NCBI GenBank assembly: GCA_002448445.1
Contig: DJYC01000025.1
Span: 1-27,683, forward strand
Source of the DNA: Treponema sp. UBA6988
GTDB taxonomy: Bacteria; Spirochaetota; Spirochaetia; Treponematales; Treponemataceae
Direction: 5' to 3'
DNA length: 27,683 nucleotides
Shown: piece after piece, positions 1 to 7,333 of the stretch
Position numbering within the stretch: the stretch's first letter is position 1
How the letters are laid out: every line of letters begins with the position of its first letter
The notes under the pieces: model-generated
Told to the model about the DNA's origin: nothing
The model's database searches: none
Seen by the model: the letters and a program-made list of their open reading frames with translations, nothing else
Made by a program: the position numbers and the translations under genes

Positions 1-69
1 TGCAAATATAAAACTCGAAGTTTGCCTAAAAAACAAACAAATTAAGGGTAACATTTTAGGAGTAATAAT

Positions 70-1863
70 ATGGAAGAAAAAGAGATACTCGAAAGAGCGG
101 CACAGTACATTGCAGAAGAAAAGGACGAAGCTTTCCGCAAGGAAGTTGAAGACCTTGTTGCAAAGAAAGATTCAAAGGAAGCAATGGCGGAACTTGAAGA
201 CCGCTTCTACCAGAGCCTTGAATTTGGCACAGGCGGCCTCCGCGGTGTAATGGGCGGCGGAACAAACCGCATGAACACACTCAACATCTCAAAGGCAACG
301 CAGGGTCTTGCAAACTACATTATCAAGGCATTTCCCAAAGAGGCAAAAGAAGGCACTCTTAGCGCATGCATCGCCTACGACAGCCGCCACAACCACGACA
401 AGTTCAGCGACATAACGGCACGCGTATTTGCGGCAAACGGAATCAAGGCGTATCTTTTTACAGGACTCCGCCCCACCCCGGAACTTTCCTATGCAATCCG
501 CACCCTTGGCTGCCAGACCGGCGTTGTAGTAACAGCAAGCCACAACCCTCCCCAGTACAACGGCTACAAGGCATACTGGGCAGACGGAGCACAGGTTGTT
601 GAACCCCACGACAAGGGAATCATCGACGAAGTTAACGCAGTAAAAGAAGCAAAGCTTATCTCCCGCGAAGAAGGAATCAAGTCTGGAAAAATCGTACTCA
701 TCGACAAGGAAATTGACGACAAGTTCCAGGCAATGATAAAGGCAAACCTCTACCGCCCGGCCCTTATAAAAGAAAAGGCTTCCAGCGTAAAGGTTGTCTA
801 CACGCCTCTCCACGGAACAGGTGCAATGCACGTAGAAAAGGTACTTGGCGACCTTGGCCTTAACGTAATCACCGTACCCGAACAGCGCGAAGGAAACGGA
901 GACTTCCCAACTGTAGAAAAGCCAAACCCGGAAGAAGCACCGGCACTCAAGATGGCAGTTGAGCTTGCAAAGAAGGAAAAGGCAGACGTTGTTATGGCAA
1001 CAGACCCAGACGCAGACCGCTTTGGAACTGCATTCCCGGACAAGGACGGAAACTATGTCCTCGTTACAGGAAACCAGATGGGCGCCCTGCTTGCAGACTA
1101 CGTTCTCCTTAGCAAGAAGGAACTGGGCAAGATGCCAGAAAACCCGGTACTCATCCGCTCAATCGTAACAAGCCCCTTCGTAGACGCAGTTGCAAAGAAC
1201 TACGGCGTAAAGGTAAAGGAATGCCTTACAGGATTCAAGTGGATTGCATACGATGAAGGCCAGATGGAAAAGACCGGAAAAGAACATTATGTCTTTGGCC
1301 TTGAAGAAAGCTACGGCTACCTTGTGGAAACAGAATGCCGCGACAAAGACGGAATCTCCGCAGCAGCAATGTGTGCAGAAATGACGCTTTACTGGGCAAG
1401 CAAGGGAAAGAGCCTCCTTGAACGCATGAACGACATGTACAAGGAAAACGGCTACTTCCAGGACGGAGCAATAAGCAAGTACTTCCCCGGAGTAAAGGGC
1501 CCTGCAATAATGACAGGAATCATGACCAAGCTCCGCACGGAAGGCTTACAGACCTTGGGCGGAAAGAAAGTCTGCAAAATCCGCGACGTACAGCAGTCAA
1601 TTGAATTTGACCCGGCAAATCCTGCCGCAAAGGCAAACCTTCCTTGGCCAAAGAGCAACGTACTCCAGTTCTTCCTGGAAGACGGAACAATCGTTAGCGC
1701 ACGTCCAAGCGGAACGGAACCAAAAATCAAGTTCTACATCAACTGTGCGGTTCCTGTCTCTGCAAAAACAGACACAGCCCTCGAAGAAGCCAAGAAGAGC
1801 GCAACAGAAGAAATTGCAAAGATTTCAGCAGAAATCAACGCAGTCCTCGATGCCGCAAAATAA
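70..1863 (+). CDS. Phosphohexomutase (alpha-phosphoglucomutase/phosphomannomutase family)
   Basis: This 597-residue cytoplasmic enzyme is predicted to interconvert hexose-1-phosphate and hexose-6-phosphate, linking glycolysis with sugar-nucleotide and polysaccharide synthesis. All four alpha-D-phosphohexomutase signatures are present in order. They are the phosphoserine loop TASHNP (residues about 155-160, Ser157 phosphorylated), the Mg-binding DPDADR (about 312-317), the sugar-binding GLEESYG (about 410-416) and the C-terminal phosphate-binding RPSGTEPK (about 545-552). The length matches the long PgcA/PGM2-like subfamily rather than the roughly 450-residue GlmM/ManB type. The start is supported by an AGGAG Shine-Dalgarno sequence ending about 7 nt before the ATG. 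The exonuclease gene follows after 12 nt, so the two are probably cotranscribed. The exact sugar preference cannot be read from the sequence. Confidence 0.95.
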   Translation: MEEKEILERAAQYIAEEKDEAFRKEVEDLVAKKDSKEAMAELEDRFYQSLEFGTGGLRGVMGGGTNRMNTLNISKATQGLANYIIKAFPKEAKEGTLSACIAYDSRHNHDKFSDITARVFAANGIKAYLFTGLRPTPELSYAIRTLGCQTGVVVTASHNPPQYNGYKAYWADGAQVVEPHDKGIIDEVNAVKEAKLISREEGIKSGKIVLIDKEIDDKFQAMIKANLYRPALIKEKASSVKVVYTPLHGTGAMHVEKVLGDLGLNVITVPEQREGNGDFPTVEKPNPEEAPALKMAVELAKKEKADVVMATDPDADRFGTAFPDKDGNYVLVTGNQMGALLADYVLLSKKELGKMPENPVLIRSIVTSPFVDAVAKNYGVKVKECLTGFKWIAYDEGQMEKTGKEHYVFGLEESYGYLVETECRDKDGISAAAMCAEMTLYWASKGKSLLERMNDMYKENGYFQDGAISKYFPGVKGPAIMTGIMTKLRTEGLQTLGGKKVCKIRDVQQSIEFDPANPAAKANLPWPKSNVLQFFLEDGTIVSARPSGTEPKIKFYINCAVPVSAKTDTALEEAKKSATEEIAKISAEINAVLDAAK

Positions 1864-1875
1864 AGGCTAAAAGAA

Positions 1876-2547
1876 ATGCACGGCCGTGGCCTTAAGATTT
1901 TTAGGAACTACAGAAGTCTTGCGCGGGAATTTTATTCCGGCAAGATTTTTGCAGCCTTTGACACCGAGACTACGGGCCTGCATGCGGCAACCGACCACCT
2001 TATGGAAATAGGAGCCGTAAAATTCAACAGGGACGGAATTATTGGGGAGCCATTTTCTTCCCTAATAAAACCGCCCGTTCCACTCACCCCCTTCCTTCAA
2101 AACCTTACCCACATCACGCCGGAAATGCTGGAAAACCAAAGCGACGCAGCAACGGTCACCTTTGAATTCCTCCGCTGGCTTTCAAGCGACGATGTAATCC
2201 TAATCGCCCACAACGCCCCCTTCGACATGTACTTTATAAACGCCCAGCTTGAGCGCATGAACATGGACGCGCTAAAAAACACGGTAATAGACACGCTGCC
2301 GCTTTCCCGCTGGGCCTACCCCAACCTTAACAAAAACGGACTCGAAGGCCAGTACAAGCTTCAGAACCTGGCAAGCCTCTTGAACATAAAAGTTCTGGAA
2401 GCCCACCGCGCCCACGACGATGCCCGCGTCTGCATGGAACTCTTCAAGCGCATAATAAAAGACACCCGCCCCGTACAAAAGGACATCGAAAAACAAACTC
2501 AGGAAAGCCTCTTCTCCCAAGAAAACGGCCAGCTGGAACTCTTCTAA
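1876..2547 (+). CDS. dnaQ: DnaQ-like 3'-5' exonuclease (DNA polymerase III epsilon type)
   Basis: This 223-residue DEDDh-family exonuclease probably proofreads or trims DNA. Exo I is DTETTG (Asp29 and Glu31), Exo II is HNAPFD (Asp117), and Exo III is HRAHDDAR with His177 and Asp182 at the expected five-residue spacing, so all catalytic positions are intact. The polypeptide is just the exonuclease domain plus a short tail ending in a QLELF-like sequence that resembles a beta-clamp-binding motif (inference). Separate epsilon subunits of this size are normal in spirochaetes. The start ATG lies 12 nt after the mutase stop, with only a weak purine-rich site (AAAGG) before it, so expression probably depends on the upstream gene. 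It could instead be a DNA-repair exonuclease paralogue. The family is certain; the role in the replisome is inferred. Confidence 0.85.
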   Translation: MHGRGLKIFRNYRSLAREFYSGKIFAAFDTETTGLHAATDHLMEIGAVKFNRDGIIGEPFSSLIKPPVPLTPFLQNLTHITPEMLENQSDAATVTFEFLRWLSSDDVILIAHNAPFDMYFINAQLERMNMDALKNTVIDTLPLSRWAYPNLNKNGLEGQYKLQNLASLLNIKVLEAHRAHDDARVCMELFKRIIKDTRPVQKDIEKQTQESLFSQENGQLELF

Positions 2548-2589
2548 AATCATTTTATTTTTTTTCTTTTTTTTCTGGACCGCACTCTA

Positions 2590-2700
2590 TTTGCTAACCC
2601 GCTTTCCAGGGCTACGGCTTTCGCCTCCGACCACGCTGCGCGTGTTTTCGCTTCGCTCACCCTTCCAATCGGGGGTAGGCTCTATCTGCTGTACGCAAAG
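2590..2700. repeat. GC-rich intergenic repeat-like segment
   Basis: This non-coding stretch sits between the exonuclease gene and the flotillin promoter. It begins with CCGCTTTCC-AGGG and TTTCGCCTCCG, then TGCGCGTG and TTCGCTTCGCTCACCC. The same opening words (CCGCTTTCC, GGGG, CCGCCTTTCG) recur at the right edge of the window (about 27658-27683). This is inferred to be a copy of a dispersed GC-rich intergenic repeat. No ORF of credible composition is present. Confidence 0.4.
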
Positions 2701-2714
2701 AGGCATATTTCCTA

Positions 2715-2743
2715 TTGCTAGAAGAAGCCATGAATGCTATACT
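2715..2743 (+). promoter_or_regulatory. Predicted sigma70 promoter of the flotillin gene
   Basis: TTGCTA (2715-2720) and TATACT (2738-2743) are separated by exactly 17 nt. Transcription would start near 2750 and leave a leader of about 24 nt containing GGAGG (2763-2767) before the ATG at 2774. Confidence 0.6.
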
Positions 2744-2773
2744 GTCCTCACAAATTAAAAACGGAGGTTTATC

Positions 2774-4255
2774 ATGCCATTTATTGGAATTGGTGCAGGC
2801 GCACTTTTCTGCCTTTTATTTTTCTGTTCATACCGCAAGGTTCCCAAAAACCGCATCGGTATCCGCGTAGGGCCATTCGGAAACAAGACCGTAACAGGAA
2901 AGGCCATATTCGTAATTCCCTTTTTGCAGCGCATTGACTACATGACGCTGGAAAACATCCAGGTTGACTTTGTATCAAAAGATTCCATCCCAACACAGGA
3001 TGCAATCAACATCAAGGTAGACGCTGTTGCAAACATTGCAATCTCCCAGGAAGCCGAAATAATGAAAAAGGCCGCCGCCAAGTTCATCGGCTATTCAACA
3101 GAAGACATAGCATCAGTCGTAACCCCTGTCCTTGAAGGAAACATCCGCGAAATAATTTCCCAGATAAAGCTCAAGGACTTGATTCAGGGAGACAAAAAAG
3201 TACTCGCCGAAAAAGTCGCGGAAAACGTAAAGCCCAACCTCATGGACTTGGGACTTGAACTTACCACATTCAACATCCAGAACTTTAAGGACGACAACGA
3301 CGTAATCAATAACCTTGGTATAGAAAACACAGTCTCCATTTCCAAAGACGCAGCAAAGGCAAAGGCCGCCGCAGAAGCAGAAGTAAAGATTGCCCAGGCC
3401 CAGGCAGACAAAGACGCGAACGACGCATGGGTTGCCGCCGAACTTGAAATTGCACAGAAGCAGAATGAACTTGCCCTCAAGAAAGCTTCCCTAAAGGCAA
3501 AGGCAGACACGGAAGCTGCAAAGGCAGACGCAGCCATGGCAATCGAAGCGGAAGTCCAGAGAAAGGACAAGGAAGTAAAAGAGGTAGAGGCAAACATTGC
3601 CCGCCAGGACAAAGAGATTGAGCTTCAGGAAAAAGTTGTTTCCATTAAGGAAAAAGCTCTGGAAGCAGAAGTCAAAAAGACAGCCGAAGCAGACAAGTAC
3701 GCCGCCCAGCAGCAGGCAGACGCAGACCTTTACCGCAGGCAAAAGAAAGCGGAAGCAGATGCCTTTGAAGTGCAGAAGCAGGCAGACGCAGATGCCTACA
3801 CCAAGCTAAAGAATGCAGAAGCCGCAAAACAGGCAATGGAAAACGAAGCCGCCGGTAAAAAGGCGGTTGCAGAAGCAACCCAGGCACAGGGCGAAGCAGA
3901 AGCCGCCGCAATCAAGGCAAAGCTTGAAGCAGAAGCAGAAGGTCTAAACAAAAAGGCAGAAGCCATGGCAAAATACGGTGACGCCGCAAAACAGGACATG
4001 CAGCTCCAGGCGCTAAAGCTCTACTTTGAACAGCTGCCCAAAATCGCCGAGGCCGCAGGAAATGCCTACTCCAACGTGGACAAAATTTACATGTACGGCG
4101 GAGACTCATCCCAGCTTCAGGGCGACATCATGAAAAACGTAACCCAGATTTCCGAAGCCCTAGGCCAAAGCCTTGGCATAAACCCCAAAGACCTCTTGAA
4201 CAGCTTCGTCGGAGCAAAACTCGCAAACGCAAGCAGCAGCAAAACAGACAAATAA
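2774..4255 (+). CDS. Flotillin-like SPFH-domain membrane protein
   Basis: This 493-residue protein is predicted to be a flotillin (FloT/YqiK type), a membrane scaffold that organises lipid microdomains. One hydrophobic N-terminal segment (about residues 3-19) is followed by basic residues. The SPFH/band-7 domain follows (about 22-190), with the usual RVGPFGNKTV, VIPFLQRID and LKDLI stretches. A long Ala/Glu/Lys-rich coiled coil (about 190-400) dominates the second half, as expected for flotillin oligomerisation. The length agrees with bacterial flotillins (roughly 480-550). The start is fixed by GGAGG seven nt upstream and by a matching promoter. A strong terminator follows, so the gene is probably monocistronic. 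No NfeD-like partner, often found beside flotillin genes, is next to it. Confidence 0.93.
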   Translation: MPFIGIGAGALFCLLFFCSYRKVPKNRIGIRVGPFGNKTVTGKAIFVIPFLQRIDYMTLENIQVDFVSKDSIPTQDAINIKVDAVANIAISQEAEIMKKAAAKFIGYSTEDIASVVTPVLEGNIREIISQIKLKDLIQGDKKVLAEKVAENVKPNLMDLGLELTTFNIQNFKDDNDVINNLGIENTVSISKDAAKAKAAAEAEVKIAQAQADKDANDAWVAAELEIAQKQNELALKKASLKAKADTEAAKADAAMAIEAEVQRKDKEVKEVEANIARQDKEIELQEKVVSIKEKALEAEVKKTAEADKYAAQQQADADLYRRQKKAEADAFEVQKQADADAYTKLKNAEAAKQAMENEAAGKKAVAEATQAQGEAEAAAIKAKLEAEAEGLNKKAEAMAKYGDAAKQDMQLQALKLYFEQLPKIAEAAGNAYSNVDKIYMYGGDSSQLQGDIMKNVTQISEALGQSLGINPKDLLNSFVGAKLANASSSKTDK

Positions 4256-4293
4256 GAAAAAGCGCAGACAAACAAAGCCCTATTAAAACAAAA

Positions 4294-4329
4294 AGTGCTG
4301 TCGAAGAATATTCGGCAGCATTTTTTTTT
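4294..4329 (+). terminator. Rho-independent terminator after the flotillin gene
   Basis: A 10-bp stem (TGCTGTCGAA at 4296-4305 against TTCGGCAGCA at 4311-4320, one G-U pair) with a 5-nt loop runs straight into a nine-T tract (4321-4329). Confidence 0.9.
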
Positions 4330-4348
4330 ACAAAAGTCCTGCCTGTTC

Positions 4349-4457
4349 ACTTTAGATTTTTACCAGTCTTGACTTTAGATTTTTACCACCTTTCTCTTTA
4401 GATTTTTACCACTCTTGACTTTAGATTTTTACCACTTCCCACTTTAGATTTTCACCA
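4349..4457. repeat. Five direct repeats with exact 23-bp period
   Basis: A 17-bp core, consensus CTTTAGATTTTTACCA preceded by A or T, starts at 4349, 4372, 4395, 4418 and 4441. The spacers are 6 bp of variable sequence (GTCTTG, CCTTTC, CTCTTG, CTTCCC). The period is exactly 23 bp throughout, about two helical turns, as expected for an array of protein-binding sites. The last copy has one T-to-C change. The units resemble the multiple subterminal repeats at the ends of IS21-family elements, so a solo IS end is possible, but no transposase is nearby. Regulator-bound operator or iteron-like sites are the alternatives. Confidence 0.8.
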
Positions 4458-4475
4458 TCTTTTACAAAGAGATAG

Positions 4476-4509
4476 CTTGATTTAGAAAGTTGAAAATCAA
4501 GTTTTTTTT
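4476..4509 (+). terminator. Terminator-like hairpin with T tract
   Basis: CTTGATTT (4476-4483) pairs with AAATCAAG (4494-4501) around a 10-nt loop and is followed by eight Ts (4502-4509). It reads on the + strand although no + gene lies between it and the flotillin terminator. It may be the remnant of a lost gene or element, or protect the convergent XRE gene from read-through. Confidence 0.5.
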
Positions 4510-4688
4510 GCACAAAACGTGTCATTATCTGGCTCTGCAATTGTGTCATATCGGGCGGTAGGTGAGCGTAGTCGAACCACACCCCGATAATCTGCCTCAA
4601 AAGATTCCCATACTTTCGCAACGAAGTTTCTCGAGAACATGAGAATGACATGTATTTTTAAAACTCTAAATTGAACCTAAAATATATA
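4510..4688. other. Gene-free mosaic of short repeats
   Basis: Together with the preceding repeats this completes a stretch of over 400 bp without a convincing gene. It carries GGTGAGCGTAGTCGAACCAC (4561-4580), the reverse-complement relative of the tandem units at 22107-22171. It also carries GCAACGAAGTTT (about 4619-4630), seen again near 9501 and inverted near 7290, and a degenerate copy of the TGAC-flanked palindrome (TTCTC...GAGAATGAC, 4628-4649). An ORF running leftwards from 4651 ends inside the repeat array and is not believed. Confidence 0.5.
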
Positions 4689-5006
4689 CTAAAGTTTAAG
4701 AAGGTCAAAATGCTCATGGATTTTTTCTGTGAGAGACTTAACCAAACCGCTTTCCAAGAGGCGCAGACTGTAGGCAATATCTTTATTCTCCGAAATCTCA
4801 TTCTTAAAAAGCTGAGCATAAGAAACACTCAAAGCCTTTGCAATATTTTCTATAACATCAAGCGATGGTGTTTTACGTGCAAGTTCAATCTGCGTCATAA
4901 AAGGGACAGAAATTCCAGCCTTCTCCGCCAGTTTCTCCTGCGTCCAACCAGCCTCTTTACGCAAATTCCGTATATTTTTACCAAGAATCTCTACAATCTC
5001 ACTCAT
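4689..5006 (-). CDS. XRE-family transcriptional regulator
   Basis: This is a small (about 105 aa) cytoplasmic DNA-binding protein. A Cro/C1-type helix-turn-helix spans about residues 8-62: LGKNIRNLRKEAGWTQEKLA, then the recognition-helix region SVPFMTQIE and TPSLDVIENIAKAL. The roughly 40-residue tail has no recognisable effector domain and probably dimerises. The ATG at 5006 is preferred; a GTG directly before it (5009) is possible. There is no clear Shine-Dalgarno site, and a TATTAT hexamer ends 7 nt before the ATG, so the transcript may be nearly leaderless. The gene diverges from the promoter at 5036-5064. Inverted GCAAT/ATTGC words in the shared region make it a likely local repressor of the accessory genes to its right. 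This is inference. Confidence 0.85.
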   Translation of the reverse strand: MSEIVEILGKNIRNLRKEAGWTQEKLAEKAGISVPFMTQIELARKTPSLDVIENIAKALSVSYAQLFKNEISENKDIAYSLRLLESGLVKSLTEKIHEHFDLLKL

Positions 5007-5017
5007 CACTACAATAA

Positions 5018-5087
5018 TATTGCCAATAGCAACACTTGACGATTAACCAACAGCAATATATAATAACTGTAAGCAATGTTAAATTGC
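5018..5087 (+). promoter_or_regulatory. Divergent control region: consensus promoter with GCAAT/ATTGC inverted sites
   Basis: TTGACG (5036-5041), 17 nt and TATAAT (5059-5064) form a near-perfect sigma70 promoter reading right. ATTGC/GCAAT words occur at 5019-5023, 5053-5057, 5073-5077 and 5083-5087. The last two form a palindrome with a 5-nt centre (GCAAT-GTTAA-ATTGC) just past the predicted start site, and TTGCCAATAGCAA (5020-5032) is a second symmetric site over the XRE promoter side. This is a typical layout for autoregulation by the adjacent XRE protein; binding is inferred. Confidence 0.6.
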
Positions 5088-5164
5088 CGTGGGTACTTCA
5101 CAGAAACGGAGGAAAGAATAATAAGATAAGCCGATGTTTTGTATTATCAGATGACGAAAGCGTC

Positions 5165-5296
5165 ATGGATTTATATGAAATCATAAGTCGGATGAATACA
5201 CCAACTCTTGAAGAAACCATAAGATTAACAAAATGGAAATTTTGGTTTCAGGCTGAAAATGAATGGATTTTTTATAAAAATGCAGGGCTTTACTGA
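5165..5296 (+). CDS. Small hypothetical protein, or remnant of one
   Basis: The reading frame is open from about 5036, but its leftmost TTG coincides with the -35 box, so translation cannot start there. The first in-frame ATG is 5165, giving about 43 residues (MDLYEIISRMNTP..., ending in NAGLY). A good GGAGGA lies at 5108-5113 but no ATG, GTG or TTG follows it in frame, only ATA at 5126. Residues upstream of the ATG (LSDDESV) read like protein. The gene may therefore have lost its start by mutation, use a non-standard start, or be non-coding. No family is recognised. Confidence 0.35.
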   Translation: MDLYEIISRMNTPTLEETIRLTKWKFWFQAENEWIFYKNAGLY

Positions 5297-5381
5297 TCCA
5301 TCTTTGTGTGCAAAAGGAATTCAAAGGAACATTAAACCTCAGTCGTTTAATTCGAACAAAATTTTTAGGAGATATAAACTT

Positions 5382-6215
5382 ATGAAGAAAAGAATTTTAT
5401 TAATTGGTCTAATCACTTTTTGCGTTGCAAATCTTTTTGCCAAGAAATATTGGTACGGAGAAGCAACACGACAAAATGGAACATATAAATATCACCAAGA
5501 AGCTTATATATCATATCAATTACCAGATTTAAAAGAAATTGTAGAAGGAAAAGTTATAGAAAAAATGGCAGACGAAGCGGTGGCTGGGCAAGGTTCTCTG
5601 AACTACCCATACGAAGATTTTAACGCAATTATTCTATTTAAGGATGAAATTGCTATCACCGTTTCTTTATCAGAATTTCCCGGCGACATTGACGATAACG
5701 GAAACGATATAAATGAATGGGAAGTAAGTGTTGATTACTATATCCAAGAAAATGACAAAGGGAACATCTTTTATAAAAGTTTCAACAATTTCAATTCGGC
5801 ACTAAAAGAATTCAAAAATCAACGAAACCAATATGTAAAAGAACTTGAAAAAGAATCATCCAAAGAAACAAAACAAAGCACAACAAAAAAGCAAAATTCA
5901 AAAACGAACGGTAAAACATCTAAGAGCAGCAAGAAAAACACTTCATCAAATGAAAAGTTTCAGAGAGAGCTTTACCGCTTAAGACATGAGCCACACCAAA
6001 CTGCAAGTAGTATTGGGCTTGATAATGAAATAAGAAGAGGTATACAGTATCGATATATATACTATGATGATGGAAGAATGGAACAACAGTACTTTGTTGA
6101 CTTAGACGGAAACATTCGTTCCTTTCATCGAGACATCAATGGAAATTATCCAATCCTACCCTATTACAGCGTTCCTAAAGAAACAAGAGATGCCGCAATG
6201 AAGAGTTTGGAATAG
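5382..6215 (+). CDS. Exported protein of unknown function
   Basis: This 277-residue protein belongs to no family I recognise. The true start is ATG 5382, not an earlier in-frame ATG. A TAGGAG site lies about 8 nt upstream, and the new N-terminus is a clean signal peptide: MKKR, then a hydrophobic ILLIGLITFCVANLFA core, with cleavage likely after the FA near residue 20 (no lipobox Cys). The mature part starts with a Tyr-rich segment and an acidic DIDDNGNDIN stretch (mid-protein). A Lys/Ser/Thr/Asn-rich linker (about residues 160-190) follows, then a C-terminal region rich in Arg and Tyr (YRYIYYDDGRMEQQYFVD). It is AT-rich, like the following genes. It is probably periplasmic and is the first gene of a run of same-direction accessory genes. 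Confidence 0.75.
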   Translation: MKKRILLIGLITFCVANLFAKKYWYGEATRQNGTYKYHQEAYISYQLPDLKEIVEGKVIEKMADEAVAGQGSLNYPYEDFNAIILFKDEIAITVSLSEFPGDIDDNGNDINEWEVSVDYYIQENDKGNIFYKSFNNFNSALKEFKNQRNQYVKELEKESSKETKQSTTKKQNSKTNGKTSKSSKKNTSSNEKFQRELYRLRHEPHQTASSIGLDNEIRRGIQYRYIYYDDGRMEQQYFVDLDGNIRSFHRDINGNYPILPYYSVPKETRDAAMKSLE

Positions 6216-6230
6216 ATAGGATAAGACTTA

Positions 6231-6578
6231 ATGAAGTCGGTAAATATAAGAGGACAGTCATACAATTTATATAGAAACTTGCAGGATTTTGTAAAGTACA
6301 CGATGCAAAAGCTTCTCGAATCAGACTCTATTTCTGAAAATGAAATAGAAAGACTTAAAGACAAAGAATATTGTAAAAATACTTTTAATTTAAAATATCC
6401 TTTGCTATCAGAAAATCGATTTGCATATGCAGAAGATGATAAAAAACATCCTCGTTATTATGCAGAAAATGGATTTTTTGTAAGAGGATATTACCTGTGC
6501 AACGACTGGTATGAAAAACGCAATGAAAACCCCTTTGCTGAGTGGCTAAAAAGGATTTCTATCGGAGAAAATAAATGA
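6231..6578 (+). CDS. Hypothetical protein coupled to the zinc-ribbon gene
   Basis: This 115-residue protein is predicted to be soluble. It is not recognised. The N-terminal part is charged and helical (LQDFVKYTMQKLLES...ENEIERLKDKEY) and the C-terminal part aromatic (FFVRGYYLCNDWYEKR). It has no signal peptide or membrane segment. The start follows an AGG-containing purine run 10 nt upstream and lies 15 nt after the exported-protein stop. Its TGA overlaps the ATG of the next gene (ATGA), so the two are translationally coupled and their products probably act together. Confidence 0.65.
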   Translation: MKSVNIRGQSYNLYRNLQDFVKYTMQKLLESDSISENEIERLKDKEYCKNTFNLKYPLLSENRFAYAEDDKKHPRYYAENGFFVRGYYLCNDWYEKRNENPFAEWLKRISIGENK

Positions 6579-7213
6579 TATGCAGTAATTGTGGAAAAGA
6601 ACTAGATAGCGACGCAAGATTTTGCCCAAATTGCGGTACAGCCCAAAAATTACAGGAATACAACCAGGCAGACGACTCTGCCACAATTGTAGAAAATGTA
6701 AAATATTATGAATTCCATAATGTTAGTGCCAGCAGAAATTATAGATACCACTATCGATTATATTTTCCATTATGGTTTGATTCCAAGTTCATACAAGAAA
6801 TACTGAATGATAAGAAGCATAGTATAGAGCGCCAGGTAGAAAGAGATTTAAAAAATGAAAAAAAACTGTCTTCTTTTTCCTATAAATTTCGATCAGCACT
6901 AGCAGACGGAACACTAGAGAGAATTCCGAAATACAAAGATCTTCATCAATCAATGTATTTTTTTGACACGGATCATAAAAAAGGAGCTTTTGTATGCATA
7001 ACAATGACTTGTATACATACACAAATTTTTTCATTAGATTCTTATGAACCAAACAGTACTGTTTTCATGACCCATGGAAAATGGTTTATTCCAAACGCAG
7101 AGGAACAAATATATATAAACGATTGTCAAGAGAACAAGAATTTAGCTTATCAGGATTATATGGAAAAATGCAAAAGATGCTTAGTAGAATTAAACAGTCT
7201 GCCACCCAATTAA
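6575..7213 (+). CDS. Zinc-ribbon domain protein
   Basis: This 212-residue protein starts with a zinc ribbon: C3-x2-C6 and C17-x2-C20 (CSNCGKEL...FCPNCGTAQ). This is the short N-terminal zinc_ribbon_2-like knuckle common in Firmicute and treponeme accessory proteins. The remaining 190 residues have no family that I recognise. They include a Tyr-rich segment (YHYRLYFPLWF), a charged helix (ERQVERDLKNEKK) and a small Cys-containing C-terminus. There are no transmembrane segments. It overlaps the upstream gene by 4 nt (ATGA). The gene ends 120 nt before the DUF3791-like start and is separated from it by its own promoter. Confidence 0.75.
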   Translation: MICSNCGKELDSDARFCPNCGTAQKLQEYNQADDSATIVENVKYYEFHNVSASRNYRYHYRLYFPLWFDSKFIQEILNDKKHSIERQVERDLKNEKKLSSFSYKFRSALADGTLERIPKYKDLHQSMYFFDTDHKKGAFVCITMTCIHTQIFSLDSYEPNSTVFMTHGKWFIPNAEEQIYINDCQENKNLAYQDYMEKCKRCLVELNSLPPN

Positions 7214-7298
7214 AATTTGCAGCATAAAACGCGACAACCATTGAGAGTGGAGCGTTACGAGCAAAAGGAAATTTACCCAACTTTTTCACAAAACTTCG

Positions 7299-7327
7299 TT
7301 GCTAAAATCCAAATTAGAATCTATAAT
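7299..7327 (+). promoter_or_regulatory. Predicted leaderless promoter of the DUF3791/DUF3990 trio
   Basis: TTGCTA (7299-7304), 17 nt and TATAAT (7322-7327) are followed by AAAAGC and the ATG at 7334. With the usual 6-7 nt between the -10 box and +1, transcription would begin at or next to the A of the start codon. No Shine-Dalgarno site is visible. The -35 box lies within an inverted copy of a dispersed repeat word (ACTTCGTTGC). Confidence 0.6.
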
Positions 7328-7333
7328 AAAAGC

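Noticed and set aside
3184..3612. 142-aa Ala/Ser-rich ORF opposite the flotillin gene
   Set aside because: Reverse complement of the Ala/Glu/Lys coiled-coil codons; no family features.
4349..4457. CRISPR array
   Set aside because: The repeated core is 17 bp with 6-bp spacers, far too short for CRISPR spacers, and no cas genes are present.
4421..4651. 76-aa ORF on the minus strand
   Set aside because: Its C-terminus is a translation of the repeat array and the rest crosses a terminator-like hairpin and repeat words; no ribosome site.
7217..7333. N-terminal extension of the DUF3791-like protein
   Set aside because: Sequence is unlike the family and includes promoter and dispersed-repeat words.
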